From contig NZ_CABFMQ020000153.1 in NCBI RefSeq assembly GCF_901905185.1, positions 62,001-126,000 on the forward strand: 64,000 nt of DNA. Reading direction: 5' to 3'. Shown piece after piece: positions 41,808 to 49,793 of this stretch. The notes beneath the pieces were generated by a model. That model saw only the letters and a program-made list of their open reading frames with translations. It did no database searches and had not been told where the DNA came from. Each line of letters opens with the position of its first letter. The first letter of the stretch is position 1. The position numbers and the translations under genes were made by a program. Origin of the DNA: Methylocella tundrae (lineage in GTDB: Bacteria > Pseudomonadota > Alphaproteobacteria > Rhizobiales > Beijerinckiaceae).

Positions 41808-42545
41808 TTAGCGAGAACGCATATTCCAGATAGTGAATCTGTGCACAGAAATAGGGCTGTCCTTCTCGAATGAAGAGAACCCGCTTTTTTCCAAAACCAT
41901 ATTTGCAATGTCTTTTTTAGATTTTCTCCCTGTTTCGAGAAGATGTTTTCCATTACGAACGGCGCACACCGCGCCCAATATAACATCGTTTATTTGTAGA
42001 ATGTCGCACTCCTTTGAATCGGCGGGTTCGATTACTTTAAACGGAGATGTTTCAATTTTATGATCCCTCGCTGCAGCTCTGTTTAACATGTTCCTAAGGT
42101 CTTCTAAACAGGTGCTGCTGTTCCTACGGTCTAGGCGAACATAAAGCGTTCCGCGAGGCGCGCATTTTTTGCAGAATTTGTGATGCAAGAGTTGATAGTA
42201 AAGTTTCGAGAGTCCTATATCGCTATCGCCATCATTAAATTTATTATGCCTCCATTTATGGTTATCAAAAATAATTGAATGAAAATGGCATTTATTTGTG
42301 CTGTTCATTGCGAAGAAATAGTCGACAAGTTGTTTGTATTCTTCAAATTTATTGTCAGTTATCTTTGACCATTTTAACTCCTTGGTCATGTTAAATTTCT
42401 TTCGGTATGCGGCCATATTTTCTAAAACTATCGGGATGTTATGCTTTGGCAAGCAAAGGCCGCCGACAACGGTAAACCGATCGGTAGAGATGCCCGATTC
42501 GTCGCAGAAAAAAGCAAAATCTTGTGCGGGATGCAGAACTGGCAT
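41808..42545 (-). CDS. DUF3800 protein (cargo of the IS1595-type element)
   Basis: The protein has 245 aa. The N-terminal FAFFCDESGISTDRFTVVGGL (Asp15, Glu16) and the later LQINDVILGAVCAVRNG are the DUF3800 signatures. The family is predicted to have an RNase H-like fold with acidic active-site residues, and is often met in mobile elements and near defence genes. Composition is clearly more AT-rich than the chromosome. The gene is divergent from a small gene starting 15 bp away. The possible activity on nucleic acid is inference from the fold. Confidence 0.85.
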   Translation of the reverse strand: MPVLHPAQDFAFFCDESGISTDRFTVVGGLCLPKHNIPIVLENMAAYRKKFNMTKELKWSKITDNKFEEYKQLVDYFFAMNSTNKCHFHSIIFDNHKWRHNKFNDGDSDIGLSKLYYQLLHHKFCKKCAPRGTLYVRLDRRNSSTCLEDLRNMLNRAAARDHKIETSPFKVIEPADSKECDILQINDVILGAVCAVRNGKHLLETGRKSKKDIANMVLEKSGFSSFEKDSPISVHRFTIWNMRSR

Positions 42546-42559
42546 GGACCGAATCAGTC

Positions 42560-42736
42560 ATGGAAAAAGATAAACCTAATCAGAAAGAACGATTTACGGA
42601 AGCTGCCCGCGAGCTTGGCTGCGACGAAAACGAATCGCACTTCGAGGAAAAGCTAAAGCAGGTCGCACGGCATAAGCCGCCGCCGGATGCAGCGGCTCCC
42701 ACGCGGCCCGCCTCGATAGGTCGCAAGAATAAATGA
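42560..42736 (+). CDS. Small cargo protein with CDExEs/aFEEKL motif
   Basis: 58 aa from the ATG at 42560 (an in-frame ATG at 42524 would overlap the DUF3800 start). The core ERFTEAARELGCDENESHFEEKL resembles a short conserved protein frequent on rhizobial mobile DNA (F..AARELGCDEDE..FE..L..IA). Function unknown. The C-terminus is Pro/Lys-rich. Divergent partner of the DUF3800 gene and convergent with the next small gene. Confidence 0.6.
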   Translation: MEKDKPNQKERFTEAARELGCDENESHFEEKLKQVARHKPPPDAAAPTRPASIGRKNK

Positions 42737-42739
42737 CGA

Positions 42740-43018
42740 CTATCCGCCCTCGTAGTTTGGATTGCGGGACCGCCAATCTGAATTATCTTCCTCGAGATAT
42801 TTTAGAATTGGCTGGAGCTTGTTGTGAAGAAGCGCAACATCATCCCGAATTTTTGTTTGGGCCTTCAAAATCTCGCCTTGAAAATACAGAAGCTGGATTA
42901 ATGCGACTGTCATGTTGCGGGCAGTTTTATGTTTTTCCGGGTCTAGAAGGTTTAAATTTTCCTCTAGGGCCTTCTTAACGTCCTCCTGAAGCGCCGTCTG
43001 TATAGTCGCCCTTGCCAT
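42740..43018 (-). CDS. Small helical cargo protein, function unknown
   Basis: 92 aa, rich in Leu, Lys, Glu and Asn with predicted helices throughout (ALQEDVKKALEENLNLL, ILKAQTKIRDDVALLHNKL). A GGAGAG-like site is present in the complement of 43024-43030 upstream of the ATG. The stop lies 3 bp from the convergent small gene. AT-rich like DUF3800. It has no hallmark of antitoxins that I can see, but size and setting would fit a DUF3800 partner. Confidence 0.5.
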   Translation of the reverse strand: MARATIQTALQEDVKKALEENLNLLDPEKHKTARNMTVALIQLLYFQGEILKAQTKIRDDVALLHNKLQPILKYLEEDNSDWRSRNPNYEGG

Positions 43019-43273
43019 GAAATCTCTCCTACGCTCAGCAATGAGCGCAGGCTACCCCGATTCGCATGGTTCGCAAAGTACATAATCCCCTTGTTTTGCC
43101 ATGCGCGGCGTCTCCCCTCCCTCGACTTAAATCCCGCGGCTCGCGAAACATTCTGATCTGCGGCGCCGGCCGGGTGACGATCGCGGCCCGTGCGCTCATT
43201 TCCAAAACCGCGACTCAGAAATTCGTCAAAAGCGACGAAGCGCGGCTTGACCTAATCATTGCCCGTGCCGCGC

Positions 43274-43320
43274 TTGACGGGCGAGCCCACCTTCTGTATA
43301 TAGACAACCAGTTATATAAC
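43274..43320 (+). promoter_or_regulatory. Sigma70-type promoter and palindromic operator of the second arsR operon
   Basis: TTGACG (43274-43279), 17 bases, TATATA (43297-43302). A perfect 10-bp palindrome GTTATATAAC (43311-43320) overlaps the expected transcription start, just where an ArsR-type autorepressor would bind. The gene starts at 43333. The other 170 bp between the mobile element and this promoter show no gene. Confidence 0.65.
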
Positions 43321-43332
43321 TAACAGGTTTTC

Positions 43333-43677
43333 ATGGAAGATCGCCTCAGCGCCACGCTCTCCGCCCTCGCGGACCCGACCCGCCGGGCGATCCTCGCGCG
43401 GCTCGCGCAGGGCGAAGCCTCGGTCAATGAGCTTGCCGCGCCCTTTTCCATCAGCCAGCCCGCGATCTCAAAACATCTCAAGGTGCTGGAGCGCGCCGGC
43501 CTCATCAGCCGCGGGCGCGAGGCGCAATGGCGCCCGTGCCGGCTTGAGGCCGCTCCAATGCAGGAATTAGCGGGCTGGCTGGAGACTTACCGCCGGTTCT
43601 GGGAAGGAAGCTTCGACCGGCTCGACGCCTATCTCAAGGATTTGCAGAAAGGGAATCCCGATGCGCCTCGCAGCTGA
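43333..43677 (+). CDS. ArsR-family regulator of an SRPBCC/VOC operon
   Basis: The protein has 114 aa. ALADPTRRAILARLAQGEASVNELAAPFSISQPAISKHLKVLERAGLISRG is the ArsR winged helix of the group that travels with AHSA1/SRPBCC genes. No Cys pair for metal binding is present, so the inducer is probably organic. It overlaps the next gene by 17 bp and heads a five-gene operon (ArsR, two SRPBCC, two VOC). It is expected to repress its own promoter through the GTTATATAAC palindrome. Confidence 0.92.
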   Translation: MEDRLSATLSALADPTRRAILARLAQGEASVNELAAPFSISQPAISKHLKVLERAGLISRGREAQWRPCRLEAAPMQELAGWLETYRRFWEGSFDRLDAYLKDLQKGNPDAPRS

Positions 43678-44557
43678 CGTGCTAAGTCAGACCCTTACCG
43701 TTTCCCGGCGTTTCGCCGCTTCGCCCGAGCGTCTTTTCGACGCCTGGTTCGATCCCAAGGCGGTCGGGGCCTGGCTGTTCGCGACGCCCGACGGGGTTTC
43801 AAGGCATGTCGAGATCGACGCCCGCGTCGGCGGCGGTTTCGCGGTCCATGAGCAGCGCGGCGAGACGCTGGCGACGCATTTTGGCGAATATCTCGAAATC
43901 CTGCGCCCGCGCCGCATCGTCTTCAGCTTCGCAACCGAGCGGCAGGGAGGCTCGACCGTCGTCACGATCGATATAGAGCCGGACGGCGCCGGGAGTTTTT
44001 TGACGCTGACCCACGAGCTCGATCCAGAATGGACGCCGCGCAGCGCCGGCATCCGGGCTGGCTGGATGGGCATTCTGGAAGGATTGGCGCGGACGACCGG
44101 CGAGGCCGGAAATGGTCATACGCTCGTCCTCAATCGCACATTTGAGGCGCCCCGCATCCTTGTCTGGAAGGCCTGGACCGAGGCCGAGCATATGATGCGC
44201 TGGCTCTGCCCGGCCGGTTTCACCGTGCTGTTCGCCGAGGTTGATCTCAGGATCGGCGGCAAATGGCGCTCCGGCATGCGCTCGCCGGACGGAAACGACT
44301 ATATCGCCGGGGGCGAGTATCTGGAGATCGACCGTCCGTCGCGTCTCGTTCTCACTCACATCTGGGAGCGAAATGATCTCGAACCGCGCGCCAACACCGA
44401 GATCATCGTCACGCTGAACGAGCGGGATGGCAAAACCGACATGGTCTTCATCCAGTCTGGCCTTGGCACAAGAGAATCCGCCGCCTCGCACAAATGGGGC
44501 TGGACCGGCGCCTTCGACAATCTGGCGCGGCTCGCCAGCTCCCTCAAAGAATCCTGA
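43661..44557 (+). CDS. Tandem SRPBCC (AHSA1-like) protein
   Basis: The protein has 298 aa with two consecutive AHSA1-type domains. The first starts TVSRRFAASPERLFDAWFDP (about 12-31) and the second LVLNRTFEAPRILVWKAWTE (about 151-170). Each has the GG.. turn (GGGFAVHE, GGKWRSGM), the E.Y.EI strand and the C-terminal GW-x-G-x-x-x-x-L helix. These START-like folds have a hydrophobic pocket; ligand unknown. The start at 43661 overlaps arsR; a GTG at 43679 is an alternative. Fusion of two domains is less common than single-domain AHSA1. Confidence 0.85.
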   Translation: MRLAADVLSQTLTVSRRFAASPERLFDAWFDPKAVGAWLFATPDGVSRHVEIDARVGGGFAVHEQRGETLATHFGEYLEILRPRRIVFSFATERQGGSTVVTIDIEPDGAGSFLTLTHELDPEWTPRSAGIRAGWMGILEGLARTTGEAGNGHTLVLNRTFEAPRILVWKAWTEAEHMMRWLCPAGFTVLFAEVDLRIGGKWRSGMRSPDGNDYIAGGEYLEIDRPSRLVLTHIWERNDLEPRANTEIIVTLNERDGKTDMVFIQSGLGTRESAASHKWGWTGAFDNLARLASSLKES

Positions 44558-44566
44558 GAGGTCATC

Positions 44567-45091
44567 ATGCCTTTATCGTCTGAGACCGCCGCATCCGCCG
44601 ATGCACTTGAACCCTTCGTCATCTCGCGCAGCTTTGACGCGCCCCGGCCGCTTCTGTGGCAGGCGCTGACGGATCCGGAGCGCCTGGCGAAATGGTGGGG
44701 GCCGAAGGGCTATTCCGTCATTGCCGCGAAGATGGATTTCCGCCCGGGCGGCAGCTACCTCTACGGATTGAGGACGCCAGACGGCGGCGCGATGTGGGGC
44801 CGGTTCATCTATCAGGAGATCGAGAAGCCGGCGCGGATCGTGGTCGTCACTTCGTTTTCCGACGAAAAAGGCGGGCTCTCCCGGCACCCGATGAGCCCGA
44901 CCTGGCCGCTCGAAACGCGTTCGATCTTCTCGCTGGAAGATGAAGGGCAGCGTACGAAGCTGACAGTCAGCTGGCTGCCGATCAACGCGACAGACGCGGA
45001 GCGCGCGACCTTCGCCGGCGCGAAGGACAGCATGCAAAAGGGCTGGGACGGCACGCTCGACCAGCTCGCTGACTATCTCGCCGGCCTTTGA
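44567..45091 (+). CDS. SRPBCC (AHSA1-like) protein
   Basis: The protein has 174 aa, one AHSA1-type domain: FVISRSFDAPRPLLWQALTDPERLAKWWGPKGYSV, then FRPGGSYLYGLRTPDGGAMWG, and the helix SMQKGWDGTLDQLADYL. It starts 9 bp after the tandem SRPBCC gene. Such genes usually accompany ArsR and VOC genes; binding of a small hydrophobic or stress-derived molecule is inferred from the fold. Confidence 0.88.
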   Translation: MPLSSETAASADALEPFVISRSFDAPRPLLWQALTDPERLAKWWGPKGYSVIAAKMDFRPGGSYLYGLRTPDGGAMWGRFIYQEIEKPARIVVVTSFSDEKGGLSRHPMSPTWPLETRSIFSLEDEGQRTKLTVSWLPINATDAERATFAGAKDSMQKGWDGTLDQLADYLAGL

Positions 45092-45146
45092 CTCCTGCGG
45101 TCGCGGGCAACTTTCTTTGCATCATCATAAGTTAGGGAGGACCATC

Positions 45147-45560
45147 ATGACGATACAGCCTTACCTGTTTTTTGAAGGACGCGCCGAGGAAGCCGCCGCC
45201 TTCTACCAAAAGGTCTTCGGCGCCAAGATAGAAATGCTGATGCGCTATAAGGACAGCCCCGATCCCTGTCCTGAAGGCATGGTGCCTCCGGGCTCGGAGG
45301 GCAAGGTCATGCATATGAGCCTCAAGATCGGCGATGGCGTCGTCATGGGCTCGGACGGCCGCTGCTCGGGCAAGCCGGATTTTCAGGGCTTCGCGCTCTC
45401 CTACGCCGCGAGGGACGCGGAGGAAGCGGACCGCGTGTTCGCGGCGCTCTCCGACGGCGGCGCGGTGCAGATGCCGCTGGGCAAGACGTTCTTTTCGCCG
45501 CGCTTCGGTATGGCGGCGGACCGCTTCGGCGTCTCCTGGATGGTGATCGTACCCGCCTGA
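45147..45560 (+). CDS. VOC family protein (PhnB/YjdN-like)
   Basis: The protein has 137 aa from the ATG at 45147, which has GGGAGG seven bases upstream; a reading from 45117 adds an unsupported MHHHKLGRTI. It begins TIQPYLFFEGRAEEAAAFYQKVFGAKI and ends RFGMAADRFGVSWMVIVPA, as in PhnB/3-demethylubiquinone-methyltransferase-like VOC proteins. Metal ligands are not obvious. Fourth gene of the ArsR operon. Confidence 0.9.
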   Translation: MTIQPYLFFEGRAEEAAAFYQKVFGAKIEMLMRYKDSPDPCPEGMVPPGSEGKVMHMSLKIGDGVVMGSDGRCSGKPDFQGFALSYAARDAEEADRVFAALSDGGAVQMPLGKTFFSPRFGMAADRFGVSWMVIVPA

Positions 45561-45582
45561 GCGCCGCGAGGGGAGCATAAGC

Positions 45583-46065
45583 ATGACTGCCGTGCAGAAA
45601 ATCCGCACATTCCTCTGGTTCGACCATGAGGCCGAGGAGGCGGTGAATTTCTACATCTCGCTGTTCCCCGGTTCGCGCATTCTTCAGGTCTCGCGCTATG
45701 GCGAGGCCGGACCTGGAAAGCCGGGCTCGGTCCTGACCATGAGCTTTGAGCTCGCGGGCGTTCAGCTTCTCGCCCTCAACGGCGGCCCCCATTTCAAATT
45801 CAATGAGGCGATCTCGCTATCGGTCGATTGCCAAAACGAGGCCGAGGTTGACGAGTTGTGGGAGAAGCTTGGCGCAGGCGGCGAATATGGCCGCTGCGGC
45901 TGGCTGAAAGACCGCTATGGCCTGTCCTGGCAGCTTGTCCCCTCGCGTCTGCCCGAGTTCATCGGCGGCGCGGATGCGGCGGGCGCCAAACGGGCAATGG
46001 AGGCCATGCTCAAGATGAGCAAGCTGGATATCAGGGCGCTTGAAGCGGCTTATGACGGTGGTTAA
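45583..46065 (+). CDS. VOC family protein (3-demethylubiquinone-9 3-methyltransferase-like)
   Basis: The protein has 160 aa: KIRTFLWFDHEAEEAVNFYISLFPGSRIL and LSVDCQNEAEVDELWEKLGAGGEYGRCGWLKDRYGLSWQLVP are hallmark stretches of this VOC subgroup. Despite the family name these are not ubiquinone methyltransferases; function is unknown. Last gene of the ArsR-SRPBCC-SRPBCC-VOC-VOC operon. It converges on ftsX. Confidence 0.9.
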   Translation: MTAVQKIRTFLWFDHEAEEAVNFYISLFPGSRILQVSRYGEAGPGKPGSVLTMSFELAGVQLLALNGGPHFKFNEAISLSVDCQNEAEVDELWEKLGAGGEYGRCGWLKDRYGLSWQLVPSRLPEFIGGADAAGAKRAMEAMLKMSKLDIRALEAAYDGG

Positions 46066-46097
46066 GGCTTCAAGACATCGTTCACGTGGGTAGTGGG

Positions 46098-47078
46098 TCA
46101 GCTTAAATCCCGCAGGTGGCGGAAAACGATGATCCGCGAGACGAGCCCGGTGACGATCGCTATCCCCGCCGTGATCGCGAGGATCGCAACATAGACGTTT
46201 CGCCCCAGCGAAAAACTGCCGAACATGGCTTCGACCTGATCGCCGCCCGGCGTCGCGCGGGTCCAGGCGGCGAGCGTCGAGGCGACATAAAAGGCAAGGA
46301 TCGCGGCGCCGCCGCCGATTGCCCCGCCGCGCAGTCCAAGCTGAAAGAAATGGCGTTGGAACTGGCGTGAAATATAGTCGTCGGCGGCGCCGACGAAATG
46401 CAGCACCTCGATGATTTCGCGATTGCCCGCCATGGCGCCCCGCGTCGCGAAAGCCACCGCCAGTATCATCGCGACGAGCACCAGCGCGAAAATCAGCGCC
46501 GCCACGACGACGACGGTTTTCGCCATTACGGCGAGACGCTCCAGCCAATGCTGATGATCGTCGAGGCTCAAGCCTGGAATGGCCTCGCTCAAGGCTCTGC
46601 CCAGGGCCGTGACGTTGAGGCTCGCTCCCGGCTCAAGGCTGATGACGACGAGCCTTGGCACCGGCAGTTCCGAAAGATCGAGATTGCCGCCCAGCCAGGG
46701 TTGCAGCAGCGCCTCCGATTCCGCCTTGGTGTAGGGCCGGACGGCTGCGACGCCCGGCGCCTTGCGCGCGATCGCGGCGGCTTTTTCGGCGTCCGCCTCG
46801 ATGTCGCGTCCGACCGTCGGGCGGATCTGGATCGTCATTTCGCGCGCCACCTGGCTCTGCCAGGCCGATGAGGCGTCGGCGATGAGGATGGCGGCGCCGG
46901 AGGTCAGCGCCGCGAGAAAGGTCATGATGGCGATGACGGTGACGAGCGCCCGCCCGGCGATGGAGGAAGCCGGCACGAGCGCCTTTTCGCGCCGCATGTC
47001 GCGCACCGCTTCGCGCCGCTCGTTCAGCGCCGCCGCCGCCGATTGCGTGCGCCGCAAAGCCTCTGAAAACATGCCCAT
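46098..47078 (-). CDS. ftsX: Cell division protein FtsX
   Basis: The protein has 326 aa. A cytoplasmic N-terminus leads to TM1 (about 43-67). A periplasmic domain of about 110 residues (VAREMTIQIRPTVGRDIEADAEKAAAIARK) precedes three more helices (about 190-212, 240-262, 292-314). This is the FtsX topology. With FtsE it forms an ABC-type complex that activates septal peptidoglycan hydrolases. FtsX follows ftsE by 43 bp. The loop ATRGAMAGNREIIEVLHFVGAADDYISRQF is family-typical. Confidence 0.92.
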   Translation of the reverse strand: MGMFSEALRRTQSAAAALNERREAVRDMRREKALVPASSIAGRALVTVIAIMTFLAALTSGAAILIADASSAWQSQVAREMTIQIRPTVGRDIEADAEKAAAIARKAPGVAAVRPYTKAESEALLQPWLGGNLDLSELPVPRLVVISLEPGASLNVTALGRALSEAIPGLSLDDHQHWLERLAVMAKTVVVVAALIFALVLVAMILAVAFATRGAMAGNREIIEVLHFVGAADDYISRQFQRHFFQLGLRGGAIGGGAAILAFYVASTLAAWTRATPGGDQVEAMFGSFSLGRNVYVAILAITAGIAIVTGLVSRIIVFRHLRDLS

Positions 47079-47121
47079 CCCTGGCCCTTGTTTTTTCGCG
47101 CCGCCGCGCCCGGACGGCGGT

Positions 47122-47784
47122 TCAGTCGAAAATATGCAGCCGCCCGTCGCCGAGAACGAGACGGCGCGCGCCGTCGAACTGGTCCATCAGGGCGAGATCA
47201 TGCGTCGCGATGACGACCGACGTCCCCGACTTATGCAGCTCTGTGAACAGCCGCAGAAGCCTCCGCGCAAGGCTTGGATCGACATTGCCGGTCGGCTCGT
47301 CGGCGAGCAGGAGTTGCGGGCGCACGATGAGAGCCCGCGCAATGACGGCGCGCTGCTTCTCGCCGCCGGAGAGCACGGGCGGCAGAATGTTCATGCGCTC
47401 GCCGAGGCCGACCCAATGCAAAAGCTCGGTCACTTCGGCGCGATAGCTCGCCTCGTCCATGCCGCGAACGCGCAGGGGGAGGGCGACATTTTCATAGGTG
47501 GTGAGGTGATCGAGCAGGCGAAAATCCTGAAACACGACGCCGATCCGCCGCCGCAGGTCCGTGATGGCGTTTTTATCCAAGCTCAAAGCGTCGCGGCCGA
47601 AAAGCCGGATCAGGCCGCGCGTCGGCCGCAGGGACAGGAGAATGAGACGCAAAAGCGTCGTCTTGCCGGCGCCGGACGGGCCGGTCAGAAACTGGAAGGA
47701 CTGCGGCTCGATGGAAAAGCTGATGTCCTTGAGGATTTCAGCGCCCATGCCATAGCGCAGGCCGACGTTTTCAAAATGCACCAA
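47122..47784 (-). CDS. ftsE: Cell division ATP-binding protein FtsE
   Basis: The protein has 220 aa. Walker A GPSGAGKTT, Q-loop FQDFRLLDHLTTYENVALPL, signature LSGGEKQR and Walker B LLLADEPTGNVDP are all present. FtsE is the ATPase of the FtsEX complex. The reading begins TTG GTG CAT at 47784; the GTG at 47781 would give MHFENVGLRYG and is equally plausible. AGAGGG lies 8 bases before the TTG. The region 47785-47966 on the other side of the gene is a short gap to the NUDIX gene. Confidence 0.94.
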   Translation of the reverse strand: MVHFENVGLRYGMGAEILKDISFSIEPQSFQFLTGPSGAGKTTLLRLILLSLRPTRGLIRLFGRDALSLDKNAITDLRRRIGVVFQDFRLLDHLTTYENVALPLRVRGMDEASYRAEVTELLHWVGLGERMNILPPVLSGGEKQRAVIARALIVRPQLLLADEPTGNVDPSLARRLLRLFTELHKSGTSVVIATHDLALMDQFDGARRLVLGDGRLHIFD

Positions 47785-47966
47785 CTGAAAAGCCCTCTGG
47801 CGGAACAGGGTCCGCCCGCCGTGTTCGTTCAGAGCCGGGGGCGAACGGCATCATCCCGCACTTTATCCGCAAAGTTTGCGCCGAAAATCGGCAATCTCGC
47901 AAATAACGCATTTTCCAGTGACGGGACGACATCGTTCGGGAAGACCGCGGCGCATAGCCTGCGCGC

Positions 47967-48371
47967 TCACGCGCCCAAAAGGTCGATCAGCGCGGGGATC
48001 AGCGGCGCGTCGGCGGGCGGCATGGGATAGGACCGCAGATCCTTCGGAAAAACCCATTTCAGCGCCTGACCCTCCCGTGCGCCGACCAAACCCTCCCAGC
48101 GCCGGCAGATAAAAAGCGGCATCAACAGATGAAACTCAGCGTAGGCGAAGCTCGCGAAAGTCAGCGGCGCAAGGCAGGGCTCTTTCACCGCAATGCCCAG
48201 TTCTTCGTGCAATTCGCGGATCAGCGCCTGCTCGGGGCGCTCGCCGGGGTCGACTTTGCCGCCAGGAAATTCCCAAAGCCCGGCCAGCGCCTTGCCTTCG
48301 GGACGCTGCGCGATCAAAACCCGCGCGTCGGCGTCGATCAGAGCGCAGGCGACGACGAGCAGCAGCCTCAC
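47967..48371 (-). CDS. mutT: NUDIX hydrolase, MutT-like (8-oxo-dGTP diphosphatase)
   Basis: The protein has 134 aa from a GTG at 48371, with GAGG 8-10 bases upstream. The frame is open far upstream (to 49028) but that part is shadow of argJ. The NUDIX box GGKVDPGERPEQALIRELHEELGI matches GX5EX7REUXEEXGU. The start RLLLVVACALIDADARVLIAQRPEGKALAGLWEFPGGKV is typical of MutT, which removes oxidised dGTP from the nucleotide pool. It lies 10 bp after argJ and is probably co-transcribed. Confidence 0.9.
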   Translation of the reverse strand: MRLLLVVACALIDADARVLIAQRPEGKALAGLWEFPGGKVDPGERPEQALIRELHEELGIAVKEPCLAPLTFASFAYAEFHLLMPLFICRRWEGLVGAREGQALKWVFPKDLRSYPMPPADAPLIPALIDLLGA

Positions 48372-48381
48372 AGGCGCCGCC

Positions 48382-49620
48382 TCACGAGCGATAGTCGCCG
48401 TTGATCTCGACATATTCCTTGGTGAGGTCGCAGGTCCAGACCGTCGCCTTGCCTTGGCCGACGCCGATTTCGACATAAATATCGATCTTCGGCTCGCGCA
48501 TGAGCTTTGAAACCTCGGCCTCGTCATAGGCCGGGTCGCGCTGGCCCTTGTTCGCAACGCGAATTTCGCCGAACCAGATCGCCAGCCTGTCCCGCTCGGC
48601 CTTTTCGCCCGCCTTGCCGACGGCGGCGACGATGCGGCCCCAATTGGCGTCCTCGCCCGCGATCGCCGTCTTGACCAGCGGCGAATTGGCGATCGACAGA
48701 GCGATGCGCTTCGCAGCCGCCGCGGAGGCCGCGCCCGCGACCGTGATCTCGACGAATTTGCGCGCGCCCTCGCCGTCTTTGACCACCTGATGCGCGAGAT
48801 CAAGCAGCAGGGTGTCCAGCGCCGCCTTGAAGGGCGCAAGACGCCGGTCATTGGCGGCGGTGATTTTTGGCGCGCCGCGCTGCGCCGCGGCTCCGGTGGC
48901 GAACAGCAGCAAAGTGTCCGAAGTCGAGGTGTCGCTATCCACCGTGATGGCGTTGAACGAGCCTTGCACGCTTTTGGAGAGCATGGCCTGCAACGCCCCC
49001 GCTGCGATCGGCGCGTCGGTAAAGACAAATGAGAGCATCGTCGCCATGTCCGGGGCGATCATGCCGGCGCCCTTCGCCATGCCGGACAGTGTGACCGTCA
49101 CTCCGTCAAGCTCAACCTTAGCGGTCGCCACCTTGGGATAGGTGTCCGTGGTCATGATCGCCTTGGCGGCCTCGAACATGTCGCCTGGCTTTGCTTTGCT
49201 CGCGAGCTTCGCCAGCACTCCGTCGAATTTGGCGGCGTCGAGCGGCTCGCCGATGACGCCGGTCGAGGCAAGAAAGATTTCGCTCTGCGGCGCGCCCGTG
49301 GCTTTCGCCGCGATCGCAGCGGTCTGCTTCGTCGCCTGCGCGCCGAGCCGGCCCGTAAAGGCGTTGGCGTTGCCGGAATTGACGACGAGGGCCCGCGCCT
49401 TGCCGCCGGACAGGCGGGCCCTGCACCAGTCGACCGGCGCGGACGGACATTTCGATTTCGTAAAGACGCCGGCGACTTCCGTGCCTTTGTCGAACAGGGC
49501 CAGCATTACGTCGGTGCGGCCCTTATAGCGAATGCCTGCGGCGCCCGCGGCGAAGCGAACGCCGCCGATTTCCGGCAAGTCCGGGTAGGATGTCGGCGCG
49601 AGCGGCGAGACGGCGGCCAT
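48382..49620 (-). CDS. argJ: Bifunctional glutamate N-acetyltransferase / ornithine acetyltransferase
   Basis: The protein has 412 aa. The family core LSGMAKGAGMIAPDMATMLSFVFTD contains the Thr-type autoprocessing site (MATML: cleavage before the Thr). Other motifs are NSGNANAFTG, ASTGVIGEPL and DSDTSTSDTLLLFATG. ArgJ recycles the acetyl group in arginine synthesis by transferring it from N-acetylornithine to glutamate. It is followed by mutT and preceded by the parvulin gene, the usual argJ-ppiC-secA neighbourhood of Rhizobiales. Confidence 0.96.
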   Translation of the reverse strand: MAAVSPLAPTSYPDLPEIGGVRFAAGAAGIRYKGRTDVMLALFDKGTEVAGVFTKSKCPSAPVDWCRARLSGGKARALVVNSGNANAFTGRLGAQATKQTAAIAAKATGAPQSEIFLASTGVIGEPLDAAKFDGVLAKLASKAKPGDMFEAAKAIMTTDTYPKVATAKVELDGVTVTLSGMAKGAGMIAPDMATMLSFVFTDAPIAAGALQAMLSKSVQGSFNAITVDSDTSTSDTLLLFATGAAAQRGAPKITAANDRRLAPFKAALDTLLLDLAHQVVKDGEGARKFVEITVAGAASAAAAKRIALSIANSPLVKTAIAGEDANWGRIVAAVGKAGEKAERDRLAIWFGEIRVANKGQRDPAYDEAEVSKLMREPKIDIYVEIGVGQGKATVWTCDLTKEYVEINGDYRS

Positions 49621-49793
49621 GGGTCAACCTCGAGATGATGCGAGCCGCCGGATCGGGCGGGGCCGGATTGATGCGGCGAGATCGGTCAATCCTGCCGGAG
49701 CGGGGAGGAGAAGCGTGGGCGTCGGAGACGGCGCTTCTCCTGAAATCCGCAAATAAAGAGCGCACAATGAATTTGTGCGCGGTATAATTGCGT

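Larger units (their letters stand above)
40831..43090. mobile_element. IS1595-type element with three cargo genes
   Basis: The left end reads GGAGATTATGTACTTT with ACGCACCACGGAAT following. The reverse complement of the right end (43090 inward) reads GGGGATTATGTACTTT with GCGAACCATGCGAAT following. Both then continue to GGGTAGC, giving matched ends of about 45 bp. The flanks carry a direct duplication TTGTTTT (40824-40830 and 43091-43097), or TTGTTTTG if one base is shared; IS1595 elements make 8-bp duplications. Inside lie a damaged transposase, a DUF3800 gene and two small genes. The DNA from 41.8 to 43.0 kb is much more AT-rich than the host. The element sits between a histidine kinase and an arsR operon without breaking either. 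Confidence 0.85.
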
